Assembly (NCBI GenBank): GCA_025201805.1
Contig: MU619240.1
Coordinates: 211,571-275,570 of the forward strand
Reading direction: 5' to 3'
Length of the DNA: 64,000 nucleotides
From: Parasitella parasitica
Lineage: Eukaryota > Mucoromycota > Mucoromycetes > Mucorales > Mucoraceae
Shown here in pieces: positions 12,390 to 25,087 of this stretch. Under the pieces are notes generated by a model, which did no database searches, was not told where the DNA came from, and worked only from the letters and a program-made list of their open reading frames with translations. Numbering within the stretch: position 1 is the stretch's first letter; each line of letters starts with the position of its first letter. Position numbers and translations under genes: made by a program.

Positions 12390-13054
12390 ATGAGCATGTA
12401 GCACCATTATAATATGATTGTACCTGGTTTTTTTTTATTTTTTTATTTTACTTTAAATTTTTTAAAATGCCTGTTGGTAACTTTAAAAACAAAACTTGTG
12501 CAATCAGAAAGCTTCAAAAAGCATAATGTAACATTCGGATATAAAATTGACAACATATGCCATTCTTTTAGAAGTGGGCTCATTTCAGAAAAGAAGGGGG
12601 GGGGGGATGGGAGAGGTGATTGTGTGATCTGTCGTTTTATTTTTCACATTCTGTGCCTGGTTGCTATAGATACATACGTCTTTTTACTGGGGGTAAGGGT
12701 GACACTACTTATTTTTCTCTTTATGGTGCATGCTGCTTGTTAAATTCATTGCAGATTGGAATAAAAAAAGCCTCCCTTACATCATGTCAATGTATACATG
12801 ACATTTATACGGAATAAATATATACAAACCGGGAATCATAATGAGATGCAGATCCTTTTTCATGATATGATTGAAAAAGGTAAAGCATATTTATTTTTAT
12901 ACATACAGCCTTGTTCAACGCACCACCATGACAAAACGGAGTGCTAATACTGAGTCTGGGGGTCAAGAAGAGGCCAAAAAGAAGAGCGAAAGACGTACAT
13001 GTTTTCTTTTTTTAATTTATTTTGTTATTTAATCAAGGGGTATTATATAAAACG
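12390..13054. other. Intergenic region upstream of HSCB
   Basis: About 665 bp with T-rich and G9-type runs (near 12597-12606). An ATG in a good context at 12929 opens a 34-codon frame (starting MTKRSANTESGG) that ends before the HSCB start. It could be an upstream open reading frame or nothing. Confidence 0.45.
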
Positions 13055-13988
13055 ATGAACACAAGACGATTATTTCAGTTGATATCACCCACATTAAAAT
13101 CAACAACAACAAGAACGAGGGTTGCACTTGCTTCTCATCACCCCACAAGCAAATTCTATTTGTCTACCAGCTGTGCTTGGCGTAGTATGGCACAAGACAA
13201 AAAATGTTGGCAATGCCAATCGACAAACAAACCTTCTGCATTATTTTGCGAAAATAAAGTATGCAAAGTTATCCAACCCATCCCTGCTCAACTGGATTTT
13301 TATCACTTGCTTCAAGCAGGGCAAGGAAAAGACAAGTAAGTCGTTGGATTACTCATCAAAAAAAAAAAAAAAAAAAAGGGTTTGCTGACCAATATTCAAA
13401 GGGATATACCAACCTTCAGCATTGATTTGAAGGCCATGAGAAAGCAGTTTTTGTTGTTGCAACAAAAAGCGCATCCAGACAGCTACTCACAGGCACCCAA
13501 GGTATACACTTTTATAATGTTTACCAATTGCGTAATCAACATTTTAGTAAAATGTTTGTACGATATAGCGAGAATTGGACTATGCTCAGTTGCAATCTTC
13601 CGTCATCAACAAAGCATATCACACCCTCAAAGACCCTCTTACTCGTGCGCAGTACTTACTCAAGGGGCAGGGTATTCAAGTGAACGAAGGTGACTCATTA
13701 AGCGACCCTGAACTGTTGATGGAAGTCATGGAATTTAGAGAAGAGCTTGAAGAGGCAACATCTGAACAAGATTTGGAGCGATTGAAAGCACGGAACGATG
13801 GTGAGTTGAATGAAATTTCTTTCAGCAGGTATTAACCAGCATCGTAATGTATAGAAAAATACGCTGAAACTGTGCACAAATTACAGCTGGCATTTGACAA
13901 AAATGATTACAATTCAGCAAAGGATTTGGCCATTGAATTGCAATATTTGAACAGCATAAAAACTGCAATTCTTGAATGGCATCAATAA
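13055..13988 (+). CDS. JAC1: Mitochondrial Fe-S co-chaperone HscB/Jac1 (J-domain)
   Basis: HscB/Jac1 brings the ISCU scaffold to the mitochondrial Hsp70 during iron-sulphur cluster transfer. Four exons (13055-13335, 13402-13501, 13569-13800, 13855-13988) give 248 aa. The N-terminus (about 1-45) is rich in Arg/Thr/Ser and lacks acidic residues, like a mitochondrial presequence. Residues about 49-70 carry a four-cysteine motif (CWQC, then CENKVC), as in animal HSCB. The J-domain (about 80-155) has the HPD triad in QQKAHPDSY. The C-terminal helical domain (about 165-248) binds the scaffold in this family. A 19-nt A run lies in intron 1. The acceptor at 13401 was chosen because it keeps the J-domain frame. 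Confidence 0.93.
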
Positions 13989-14365
13989 ATAAACACTTTT
14001 TGTGTTTGTTTATTTGCTCGACTTGATAAACTGCCCACACTCTAATTTTTCTTGTTGCTCCTTGAACAATGCATTTTACATTATCTGTTTTTGTAAAGAT
14101 AGAAATAAAGAGACCCCCCCCCCTTTTTTTTTCTCTCTTTTAACAACTCACCCGATTCCTATTCATTTTAGTACATGTTTCACAAAAAACATGACAAAAA
14201 AAAAGACCGTAAAAAGGCCCTCTTTCTTTCCGTTCTTCACTTTCTTTCTTTCTCTCTTTATCTTTTTTTCCCCTTTTTTAAAAATCTTTTAACTTACTCT
14301 TCCAGTACAAAAATAAAAAAAGCATAGAAAATAATAAAAAAAAATAAAAAAAACTGCCGCAAACT
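13989..14365. other. Intergenic/promoter region upstream of CDC24
   Basis: Strongly pyrimidine-rich (C10 followed by T9 near 14116-14134, then CT tracts to 14290) and A-rich immediately before the CDC24 ATG. This is a typical fungal core promoter layout. No gene seen. Confidence 0.5.
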
Positions 14366-17273
14366 ATGGCTACAATAGCAATCAACCAAAGACGTCCATC
14401 CGTTGGAGTAGTTGCGACCGCGGAAGCTAATTTCAGCGCATCACAGCCACTACCACCCTCGCCATCTCCCTTGAGACCTGTCAACACATCGACAGCAACA
14501 ACGCCTACCACATCCACTGGTTCAGGTTCATTATACCACCTTTGTCGCTCAGTATTGGACAAATTGTCCACCATCGACGGCATGCAAATGTATTTAGAAA
14601 AAGATACCACCTCAGATCCGCTTTCAAAGTTGACAAAGATCTGTCGCCAAGGATTTCCGCTTTGTACTCTTTACAATGCGCTGAAACCTGTCAAACCCCT
14701 GAGTGTAGACACTGATCCCAACTTGAACGCTCTCAATTCTTGCAAAGCAAACGTTTATCATTTTATTGTTGCATGTATTCGTGATTTGTCAGTTCCAGAA
14801 GAAGAGATGTTTACTATTTCAGATCTATTTCAAGACGACACTACCGGCTTCGTCAAGGTAAAAACGGCTCGTTACACTATATGTCTACCGTGCTGACCCC
14901 TTTTTCTTGCTTTTCTAGGTCGTAAATACCATTAATAGATTGTTGCTTCTGTTGGAAGATCGCGGCATCATTACCGTAAGATCGCCCAATAGGAATTCAG
15001 ATACCACTGACCCAAATCCAAAAAATACACGCGACAAGGTTGTTTTGGAGTTGTTGGAAACAGAACGTAAATATGTACAAGATATGGAAATTCTTCAGGT
15101 ACTTTTTTTTTTATTATTATTATTATTTGTGCCAAATGTCAACATCAACTAACACACGTACGCACAGAATTACATGCGTGAATTGCAGACTCAAAAGATT
15201 GTTTCTGCTGATACCGTCCATTACCTTTTTGGTAATTTAAACGCATTGGTTGATTTTCAACGTCGTTTTTTGATACAGCTTGAAGAAATTGCCGAAAAAT
15301 CGCCAGAAGAACAGCGCATTGGACAGCTGTTTCTTACAGCCGAAGAAGCTTTCTCTGTTTACGAACCTTATTGTGCCAATTACTATTCAGCACAAGATTT
15401 GGTAGTGCAGGAAACACCTCGCTTACAAAAGCTAGCGGAGATCATCAACCCTATTTACGAACTTCCTTCCATGCTCATTAAGCCGGTTCAACGTATCTGC
15501 AAATACCCTCTCTTATTGCAAGAATTGGTAAAAAGCACAGACAAAACATGGCCACACTACCAAGAAACACAAGCTAGCGTCGATGCAATCAAAAGAGTGA
15601 CCGAAAAAGTCAACGAAACTCAACGCCAGCATGAAAACGTCCAAGCTGTACAAGAGCTCAAAAAGCGCCTCGACGACTGGAAAGAGCTAACCTTGGATGG
15701 CTACGGCAATCTCATGCTGCAAGACAAGCTTATCATCTCCACAAACGCTACTGAAAGCAACGAGCGTGATTTACACGTTTTCTTTTTTGAAAAAGCTTTG
15801 CTGTTCTGCAAAGAATCAAAAGGAGGCAACCTCTTGGCCAAAAGCAACACTTTGTCTATCAACAAGAAGAAGCGTCGTGGCAGTTTGGTGCCTAAATTCA
15901 TCTTCCAGACTTCAAATATGGACAACATGAATAGCAAATGCTGCAAGAACGGCGTCTGGTGTCTCGTCATTGATTTGAGAAACAGTGAGCTGGAACAAAT
16001 TTCGCTCAAGTTCAGAAACGAAGAACAACTGAAGCTCTGGACATTGACATTAACAAAGGCCGTTCAAAAGGCTATCGACGCTGCAAATGAAAATGAGCAG
16101 TTGTTATCGAACCGATTATCTTCAACTTACACCGACGGTGAAGACGAAGAAGAATGCGAAGATGAATTCTTTGACGATGAAGAAGACGACTATCAGCAGC
16201 AGCAAAGATCACGCAGCAACTCTTTCAACCAGCAGCCTGTGATTCGCGGTAGATTAGGCCCAACCCAAACCTCTACTGCTGCTCATCACGATGTATACAA
16301 TCCCATGGGACGACCTTATCAAAACGTACCTGGTATGAACTTGTCTCCATTACCTCGTACAAATTCAAATCTGTCGACATCTCCTCCCTCTTTGCTCAAT
16401 TGCAGCTACTACCCCGCCTCTCCTCCTCCATCTCACCCATCATCACCCACAAGCTCGTCTCGTGTTTCTAACGCCAGTACCAGCTCCGCTACTTGGCATC
16501 GTCATGAAGGTCTGACAGATATCGCAACCAACTTTTTAGTAGGTGATTACACTCCTGAAGATTACCATCAGCATTATCTGTTGCAGCAACAAAAGCAGCC
16601 CTTCCACCAACATTCATTGGTGTCAAATGGTCGCTCTCAATCCCACTCAGTTGCTGTCCCTCATCACTCGAGTTCCAGACCCTCTCTAACTAACAACCAG
16701 AACCGTCTCCGCTCTCAAAGTAGTCCAAATATCATGAAAGATGACAGCCCTAGTCATACGGTTGCCATGACACCGTCTTCTTCCACTGCGACTTCAAGCA
16801 CTGAGTCCACAGCTCCTGGTACACCCACTATGAATGACATTCCACAGTTGCCCATTCGTATGCCCAATATGAAGCCCACTCCTTTGGATCTTTCTCGCTC
16901 CCATTATCAATACCAACAAGAGATTATCTCACCCCCGCCAATGATGAGATCAGTTGCTTCTACACCTAGACTTACGGATATCGCTTTATCTCATGGCACG
17001 CCCCCTTCCCCTGGATCGATCAAGATCAAGCTTAACTTTAGCGAAGGCATCTATGTGATTGTGACCAACCTTGAAGTTACCTTTTCTGAATTGATCGAAA
17101 AGGTCGACAAAAAGATTCGTCTCGTAGCCAACCTTAAGCCAACTGATCTTTTGAGATTGAAGTATCAGGATGAAGAATGTGATTTCATCACCATCAACTC
17201 TGATGATGATGTCCAGATGGCCTTTGAAAGTGGCGGTATCCACAACACGGTCAATCTGTTTGTCAGTCTCTAA
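14366..17273 (+). CDS. CDC24: Cdc24-type guanine nucleotide exchange factor for Cdc42
   Basis: Cdc24 activates the Rho GTPase Cdc42 at sites of polar growth. Three exons (14366-14857, 14919-15098, 15168-17273) give 925 aa. Domain order matches the family. Calponin-homology-like region at about 50-170 (SLYHLCRSVLDKL). DH domain at about 200-385, starting VVLELLETERKYVQDME and including PSMLIKPVQRICKYPLLL. PH domain at about 395-520 (DLHVFFFEKALLFCK, ending LKLWTLTLTKAV). A Ser/Pro/His/Gln-rich linker follows (about 545-840). The C-terminal PB1 domain (about 842-925) has the acidic OPCA stretch YQDEECDFITINSDDDVQMA, which binds Bem1-type scaffolds. Acidic DGEDEEECEDEFFDDEED follows the PH domain. 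Confidence 0.95.
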
Positions 17274-19612
17274 CCTTCGCTTCCTTTTTTTTTATACATA
17301 TTATATGATCCTTCCCTTTCTTTGTTTCATACATTCATTTCCCCCCTCCCACCAATATATGCCCCCCCCCCTCCACTCCCCACCTCTTCCAATTCCAGTT
17401 ATTCAAATTGTTTTTTTTTATTTTGTATGTTATTGTAAAACTCTGTCCCTTCTCTTCTTACATTCTTTCTTATTTGACCTTCCTTCGTTCTGTAAATATC
17501 ATTCTTTCGTTTTTTTTGCAACTCTCTTGTTTTATTGTCTTTCTTTTCTTTTGTACCTTTTTTCTTCTTCATATCAAGGTCATGTAAAAAATAAAAATAA
17601 AAATGTGTTTTTAGACGAACAAATTATATAAACAAACTTGTTATTTTTTACCTTGTCGAACTTTTGTTTGTCCCAAGCTATATACTTGATAAACATGGGC
17701 TTAGATTTGATGGATTTTGGGGTACGTTATCCTTATGGTTTTAGTTGAACACATTCATATTTACCTCGCAAGACATGTATAAATAACCTTTTCACTTGGA
17801 ATACATGTTTTAAGTCAATAAACACGTCCCTTTCCATTTAAGCTCACGCTTCACGATTTAGTACTTTAAGGGGCATATCTTGAGAAATAAACATTTGCCA
17901 CCACTCATAACGACATCAAACAATTTCTCTCGATCCCCAAATACTATTCGTTGCGCTGAAAAGAATTTTTTCATTTCTTGGAATTTCTAATATTTTTGCC
18001 TTATGGTACCTCATGAATTGGACAATAATTGAACTTTGACCTGAAAAAACAAAGATTTTTATTAAGCTACATCTTAATACAGAACGCTTTTATATACTCA
18101 AGCTTTGACCTAAAATTATTCAATTGCGCATATTATGCAGCTTTTGCGAAAAATGTCTTTTTTTTTTAAAAATGTAAAATTGCAACCAATTTCACACATA
18201 AATATTTTTTAAATAGCAGCAATAGATGCGCATCAAAAATCACAATAGAACTCAATTATTTAACTAGCAATAGTTAATTAATACTCTCTTCAGATAATTT
18301 AAAAAATAAGCTTTTTTTTTTTTTGCAAATGCCATTTTTTTCAATAAACTGGGACCTGATAAACGTAAAGAATTTAAACGCCGTAGATCAAGAAGGGTTA
18401 TATTGCTTGATCTAATCGTACGCAAGGTAACTTCATTGATTAGAATTTAGTGTTTGTGTATCAAAAAAGACACAAATCTAGACCGTATCTTTGATTACCC
18501 ACGACGGATTCATTGTCATTGAAAACATACATTTTGGGTTGTGCCAAACAAAAGAATTGGATCTCTGTGACACAAAATGTGTGATAAAAAAAAGGCAGAT
18601 TCGCAAGAAGTGAGTTGAACACGTCTATTATTTCATTAATGATTGACATCAAGAATCTACACCTTGGTTGATACTATATTATGTTTTTCTGTTTCATTCT
18701 AGCATAAGGCTTTTGCCGCATACACGAAGGTTCCTTGGTTTTCGTTTCTTTTTAAAGAGCTGAGGCCTCCTGGGTCTGTCAGACTGAGGCAGCTTCTTGA
18801 TAACGTGGAATAATGACTCAAAGTCATCCGTTATTAACGGGAGTCCTGAAATATATTGATGGGAAGGAAAGGTACTTTGAGATATGATCATATTGGACAT
18901 ATCATTGTAGCTGCTCGCCAGTTGCTTGTTATTATTTCGAGTGTCCTTGCATATTTACCTGGGAAGTATAAATGTAATAGAGTCGCTTATTTTTATTTTA
19001 TTTTTTGGTAAATTCGTTTTCTTTTTCTTTCAGTTAACTTCATCAGCAAGATAAAAGTGGTGCGGGTCATTAGTGTGTCAAAAACTTACTAGCTACAAGT
19101 ATCCGTGAAGACAATGGTATCATGTAAATCAAGTCTCATAAATATAATTGACCTCAAGATATTGAAGATATGCTTGGTGATATACTAATTAAAAAAAAAA
19201 GAAATATATATTTGTCTGCATTATAATCTTGTCGAGTAACTAACTTCTATAAATTGTTGTACTATGAAAAGTTTATCTATCTTTCTGAAAATCATATTTA
19301 GTGATAGCACTAAAAAAAAAAATCTAATCGTATCAATTAAGAATAAGTCCTTGTATTAATGCTTTTCCTACGTGCTTAAATAAAGAATATTTGTAACATT
19401 TTCTTAATCATTAGTTTGGCCAAATTATTTGTAAAAGCTGGGGCAAAAAAGTGGGCCGGAAGCAGACTACTAATTTTATAAACGTGAAAACCAGACAGCA
19501 TGGGAAATCCTTTTCCCTCTCATTTATTTTCGGATTACATTATTCACATATATAAAGAAGATGATTCGGGGTATAGTTTTTTCTCTAAATTTTTCTTTTT
19601 CAATCTGCAAAA
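17274..19612. other. Large intergenic region, nothing recognised
   Basis: About 2.3 kb, very AT-rich. The first 350 bp after CDC24 are C/T-rich 3' sequence. Minus-strand open frames at 18461-18652 and 18694-18900 are short and cannot be joined into a recognisable protein. Upstream regulatory DNA of the MFS gene must occupy the right end. Confidence 0.5.
19549..19556 (+). promoter_or_regulatory. TATA box of the MFS transporter gene
   Basis: TATATAAA, 57 nt upstream of the ATG at 19613, on the same strand. Confidence 0.55.
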
Positions 19613-21904
19613 ATGGAGCCTGCTACTCGAATATTATCAAATGAGTCCACTAAAAGCTATCTAGAGAGAGAATTGATCGTCTCTTTGAATGACAATGGTC
19701 CGATGATTGGACCCACCCTGGAAATGATGGATTCCTGCCATCCCAACGATGAGAAATTTCAAGATCAAGAGCAAATTGGACGCTGCCAATCATCAAAATC
19801 ATCATCGTCATCCTCGAGCACTACGAAAAATACTGTGGTTGCAGGGAAATCCAGTAGATTTCGTCGATTATGGTGTATGTCAAAAGATAATTCTGATCCC
19901 AAACAGTTTTCTAAATACAAAAAGAATATGATTTTGAGTGTCGTAGCCATTGGAGGTGCCATGTAAGTTTCAATTATAGCGATATCATTAACCCGATTTG
20001 ATTTCTTACATACATAATGACAGATCACCCGTATCTTCTACTATTTATGTAAGTCCAATGAAAACGAATGGCCTCGAGTGTGTTGTGATCTCAACTGATA
20101 CTTATAACATATAAACATTAGTATCCAGCATTGATCACAATGCAGAATGCATTTCAAACAACAGATACAACCATGAATGCCTCATGTAATTATGTTATAA
20201 TCTATTGTATGAAGCCTGTATTGACTCCAATATCTGTGATATAGTATCTATTTTTACATTTTTCACAGCTTTTTTTGTAAGACGTATACACATTGTTTAT
20301 CATCAAGTGATTTAATTCGAAGATCTAACCTGTAAACTTCAATGCAGCCATTAGTTTGGGCAACCTTTAGTGATTTATTTGGTATTGATATGCTGCTGCT
20401 TTATTGACGACTGCGTTTATACTGACAGCTTGAATAGGTCGAAGACGGATCTATATTATTTCTTTCTTCATCTCATTTGTTGGAAGCGTATGCTGTGCAT
20501 TGTCTGTCAACGCAGAAATGTTTATTGTTTTCCGAGCCTTCAGTGCTGTGGGGTCATCATCGGCAAGTATAGTATAAATGACTTTTGTGTATCCCTGATG
20601 AGCCGAGTGACTAATAAGTCAATTGCCATGGTTTAGGCCATGTCCATGGGGGCAGGCACAATCGCAGATATTTTTGAGCCTCACGAAAGAGGCAGAGCAT
20701 TTGCGTTTTATACATGTGGACCGTTACTAGGTCCTGCCATTGGGTAAATGTATTTGTCAAGCGTTTTGTACCTGGGAAACTTGACTGACTTTAATATTAT
20801 CCGTGTGCGTTTAGGCCAATTATCGGCGGTTACTTAAATGAAGGTCTTGGTTGGAGAAGCACATTTTGGTTCCTGGCAATCTTTGTCTTTTCAACATGGT
20901 TAGGGATCATATTCTTTCTCCCAGAAACTTGGAGAGATAGTCCGCCCACCGCCCCGACAGCAGCAATTACCGAGAAACCCATCAGTCATAGTTCAGACAA
21001 TACAGAATATCCCGAAGAAACATTAGACAAAGACATTGAAGCACAAAATCCCAAGCAAGCAGAAACAATTGTGCAGAAAAGATCTCGATTTATAAATCCC
21101 ATTGGTGCTTTAAAGTTGCTACGGTTTCCCAACATTGCTCTGGCTGTTACATTTGTAGGCATTTTGTAAGTTTTGGAAAACACACCTTACGCCAACATAC
21201 TGTAATTCTAATCGTATACATATACCCCTCAAGATTCTTTGTATTATATTTAAACAGCACGAATTTCACAAGATCCTACACTCTTCAATACGGGTTTAGC
21301 TCTGGTCTTGTAGGTGTTTGCTATCTGCCGTCTGCGGCTGGGTCCATGGTGGGCGGCATTATGGGTGGTCGAATGTCTGATAAGACTTATAGACGCAATG
21401 TAGAAAAAGCCAAAGAGAAGGAGGAGGAAGTGCATCCTGAAATGCGTCTTGGTGGCTTCTTTTTCTATGCCTCCATGGTACTTCAGTTGGTAAGTTTTGT
21501 CGCTTATGGCTGGTGCCTTGAAGAAAACGTTCATTTCGCATATGGACTTGTATGCCAATTCTTCCGTAAGCATGCAAAGACAGATCATTGTGTACGTGTA
21601 TTCTTGATTTTAACAGTGATTATTCTTAGTTGGTCTAGCTCTCATGTTTCCAAATGTAACTCTTAGTGCATACATGGTTGACTGTTTCCGCAAGCAAGGT
21701 GCCTCAGTTACTGCTTGCAACAACTTTGCTCGGTACATCATGGCAGGTGTTGGCTCGCTAATTGCTTCTGATATCGCAAGAGCCATGGGAAACGGTCCGT
21801 TATTCACGTTTTGTGGTTGCTTACTCTTAGTTTTCACTATTAATTTAGTCCTTATCAAAAGATATACCCTCAAGTGGGCTGCCCTTAGAAAAGCTTTAGC
21901 TTAG
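19613..21904 (+). CDS. Major facilitator superfamily drug:H+ antiporter (DHA1-type)
   Basis: Ten exons (19613-19962, 20024-20048, 20122-20185, 20245-20276, 20348-20381, 20438-20562, 20637-20743, 20815-21165, 21234-21565, 21630-21904) give 564 aa, predicted 12 membrane helices in the plasma membrane. The Ser-rich cytosolic N-terminus (about 1-105) precedes helix 1. The helix 2-3 loop has MFS motif A (SDLFGRRRIY). Helix 5 has the antiporter motif C (GPLLGPAIGPIIGGYL), which marks proton-coupled exporters. A charged central loop (about 300-360) links the halves. Related fungal DHA1 proteins export drugs, organic acids or polyamines; the substrate cannot be told here. The intron at 20563-20636 is GC-AG (GCAAGT donor) and is the only way to keep SSSAMSMGAGTIAD in frame. 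Exons 2-5 are very small (25-64 nt). Confidence 0.9.
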
Positions 21905-22331
21905 ATTTGTAATATATCACCTTAGAAAATCTCAAATACTACAAATAGTACAGTATATTCTGCAAAAGGCAGCGCCTTTTACGAAAGCTTAAACTTCTGA
22001 TCTATGTATATCACAGCTTCACTGCCTAGCAGAGTAGCCATTTCAATCGTTCAATAAATCAGTTAGCCCTGTTTCATTGACACAAAAGCCTCTGAATTAT
22101 ATCTCATCAGGATGAAAGATTCTTTGATATTGCAGCTACATCCATCTTGAGTATTGCACTGGATCAGTCGAGTAGATCTGTGACTGTAGCAGGATGAAGG
22201 TACCATTCAGTAGGTAATACTTTTTTTTGCCCTTCCTTTTGAAAAAAAAAAAAAAAAGTATCTTTTTTCTGCTCATCACTGTCAACTCTATCTTTTCGTA
22301 TAGATTAACATAAAAATACAGACATATTATA
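21905..22331. other. Intergenic region between MFS gene and FHA kinase
   Basis: About 430 bp with a 15-nt A run near 22243 and a pyrimidine-rich stretch before the kinase ATG. No gene seen. Confidence 0.5.
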
Positions 22332-24713
22332 ATGACGCAGATTCTGGGTGTATTGCGAGGAGCAAACTATAATACTGACCAATTCGGTAAGTTTAGTAAA
22401 CATGTGTCAAAAACCAACTAAATTTTTCGATTTTAGTTTGCTCCATCATGGAAAACAGAACTCATCGCATTGGTAGAAATGCCAACAGGTTAGATATATA
22501 AATTTTTGTATTTCGTATTAAAAAGAATAATATTTACATATATTTCAACTTTTGCTACTCTTGCAGCGACATTTGCATTGATCTCGAGATGATTGCTGAT
22601 CAGCATTGCTTTGTCACATCTGTAATTGTCGAGAAAAGGACATGCTGTTGCACGCGTTTCTAATATACAGTTACAATTAGATGACCAGTCAGCACAACAT
22701 ATACAATGTCTATCTTACGGTAAGCTTGAAAGATGATTTGAGGATGATGAATTGACATTGATATATGCTCTTGTAGGATACGAGCCAGAATGGCACTTAC
22801 TGTAAGTGTTTAATTAAACATTTTAATAACAGCCAATTCATATTATCAAACGATAGTGAACGGGTCTTTGATTGGGTTCAACAAAACTGTGCTTCTTTAC
22901 ACTGGATGCATCATTTCGTTTGTCTCTGGCCATATCAGTAAGGAAATTGAGGAGGAATTGCTGTTCAAGAGCTAAACATTTGTGTAGATTTCTTGTATAT
23001 CCAAAGTAACAACGATGATAAAGACCCCACTGAATTCAAAAAAGTACATGTGCAGCCTTGACAAATATTTGCCAGGCACATTCTTACGGGTTCTTTTTCA
23101 TATGTAGGCATTTCAACCAGGTTACTTGTACTATCCACACATCCAGCAAAATAAGGACGAAGAAATTGTGATCAGGACCACCAGCAAATTAATAGGATAC
23201 GGTGCTCAGGCTTCAATTGTCTTTGCACATAGTTTGTCCAGACCCAGTTACCAGCTTGCATGCAAATACTACAGAACAAACGGATCGCGCTACGAATCAC
23301 CTTCGTTGAAGTCGTTCATATCTGAGATGGAGATGCTTAAAGGAAATCGACATGCAAGTGTATAAAGCTGTAGCAGACTCTTTCGATACGTGACTAAATA
23401 TGCTACTATAGCCCAATGTCCTTGCTCTTGTTGCAAGCCATGAAAATGACGAAGGAAAATTCGCATACTTTCCGTTGTAAGTTTTGCACATGTTCAGCAT
23501 ATTGCAGTTTCAACTGATGCATCGATAATTTCGCCTTTTATAGATATCCCGGTGGTACATTGCTGGATCGATTACAAGACAATTTCAGAAATGACGTCCG
23601 AATGAGCGAGAAAAATGCGAGTTTCCTTCTTCGGCAGCTACTGTCAGGACTAGAGGTAATGTGATTCTCGCTTGATGTGAATTGATAGATACTGATTTGC
23701 ATTTAATTGTAGTATTTGCACGACAGAAACATTATTCATTGCGGTAAGTTGCATTCAACAGACATGCATAGCGTTCAGATGTTAATACCATCAGGCACTC
23801 CTAGATCTCAAAGTATGATTAAATATTTGCGTACCGTGTATCTATACTAACTACGAAATGCACAAACATCTATAGCCTGAAAATGTCTTGATAACCGAGC
23901 GTCATTTCAAGCGACCCAGACTTGTCATTGCTGACTTTGGGCTTTCCATGCACAAATCTCAAAGCCCCACCTACTGGAGGTCTGATTACGGCACAGCAAG
24001 GTAAGACTACCGAGTATTTCGCACGTATATGATTGCAATTTACCAACATTTCCATAGTTACCATTCCCCTGAGATGATTCGCTTAAAGCCATTTGATGAA
24101 AAGATTGACAGCTGGGCAGCTGGTATTCTTTTTTATTGCATGCTGACTAACCAACACCCTTTTCCGAGCGAATTAGACCCAATGATTGCTGACCAAAACG
24201 CCATATTAGAAAAAGAACCAGAAATAACAAACAACCTGCTCGGTATATCACCAACTTGTATGCAAATAAAACTTAGTAACATTGCGAGTATACACTGACA
24301 AAGTATGTATATTTTTATATATAGCTAAAAACCTCGTTATGCGTTTACTGGAGAAGGATCAATCAAAAAGGTATACAGCAAAACAAGCCAACAAAACGCG
24401 GTGGCTATTTATTTATTGGAAAGATAATAATGCCGTACAAGAGTCTTACTTGTCTGAGCGACAGTACTGGTTTCATGATGGATCTGACAAAAATTCAATG
24501 AACACAACGAAAGAACGGTTCTCATATCACTTTGACGATGATGTAGAAAACGTCGAATTCATCATTAAACGTCGAGACCCTATCGATGAAAGCACATTTC
24601 TCAGAGGCGAGCAAGCTATTTTCGATCCTGATCGCCATCAAGAATTAATCCACAAAATCAATGTTTTCAAGGATCCCGAGGGTCAACTGGCAAGTTTCTT
24701 ATCCACTGATTGA
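22332..24713 (+). CDS. FHA-domain Ser/Thr kinase, Rad53/Cds1/Chk2-like
   Basis: Fifteen exons (22332-22386, 22437-22488, 22567-22621, 22681-22719, 22777-22801, 22857-22937, 22988-23043, 23108-23353, 23412-23476, 23544-23655, 23713-23743, 23805-23812, 23876-24000, 24058-24242, 24325-24713) give 507 aa. The N-terminal FHA domain (about 20-105) reads HRIGRNANSDICIDLE, then QNGTYLNGSLIG, the phosphothreonine-reading loops of FHA folds. The kinase domain (about 145-410) has IGYGAQASIV (G-loop), ACK with Lys174, HCDLKPEN with Asp273, DFG at 295-297 and SPE in place of APE. The order FHA then CAMK-like kinase is that of DNA-damage checkpoint kinases (Chk2, Cds1, Dun1). A nuclear checkpoint role is inferred. 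Exon 12 is 8 nt and codes the catalytic DLK. The intron at 23354-23411 is GC-AG. The C-terminal 100 residues are acidic and unfamiliar. Confidence 0.87.
23805..23812 (+). other. 8-nt microexon coding the catalytic DLK of the FHA kinase
   Basis: ATCTCAAA, flanked by CTCCTAG upstream and GTATGA downstream. With the G left over from exon 11 it codes Asp-Leu-Lys and joins IIHC to PENVLI, giving the full HCDLKPEN loop. Skipping it would remove the catalytic base. Confidence 0.85.
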
Positions 24714-25087
24714 AAAAGTAGTATAGCTCACCCTTTCGATATGTTGACATATTATCTTATTATTACGAATGTATTCCCCACACATCTTATATCATCTTTG
24801 TTGTTAAATAAACACAAATAAGTAGTACCATTTTATAGTTAAAGCAACAGGTGCTTGTGCTTTCCAGTTGATTTTTGTATGTAATAGGTTTTGATTTAGG
24901 AAGCCATTCATCCAAAAGTATTTTAAAGAAATATATTATATGTATTTGTAGAGGTAGCTATAATAACAGTAGTATATGATAGAAAATGTAATATAAAGAA
25001 TAGGGTTAAGTTTATAATATCAAGGCATAAAGGTAAGGAAAGTGTGTATACAACTAGGAAGGAGTGAAGGGCAATTTNNNNNNNNNN
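24714..25087. other. Convergent intergenic region with 10-N assembly gap
   Basis: AT-rich 3' flanks of the FHA kinase (+) and the NDT80-like gene (-), with AATAAA-type sequences near 24806. Positions 25078-25087 are Ns, directly next to the stop codon of the minus-strand gene. The size of 10 is a placeholder, so real distance is unknown. Confidence 0.7.

Noticed and set aside
12929-13033. Possible upstream open frame before HSCB
   Set aside because: Good ATG context but only 34 codons, and nothing shows it is translated or spliced to HSCB.
18461-18900. Minus-strand frames with some protein-like composition
   Set aside because: Short, not joinable by good splice sites into a known family, and flanked by AT-rich DNA.
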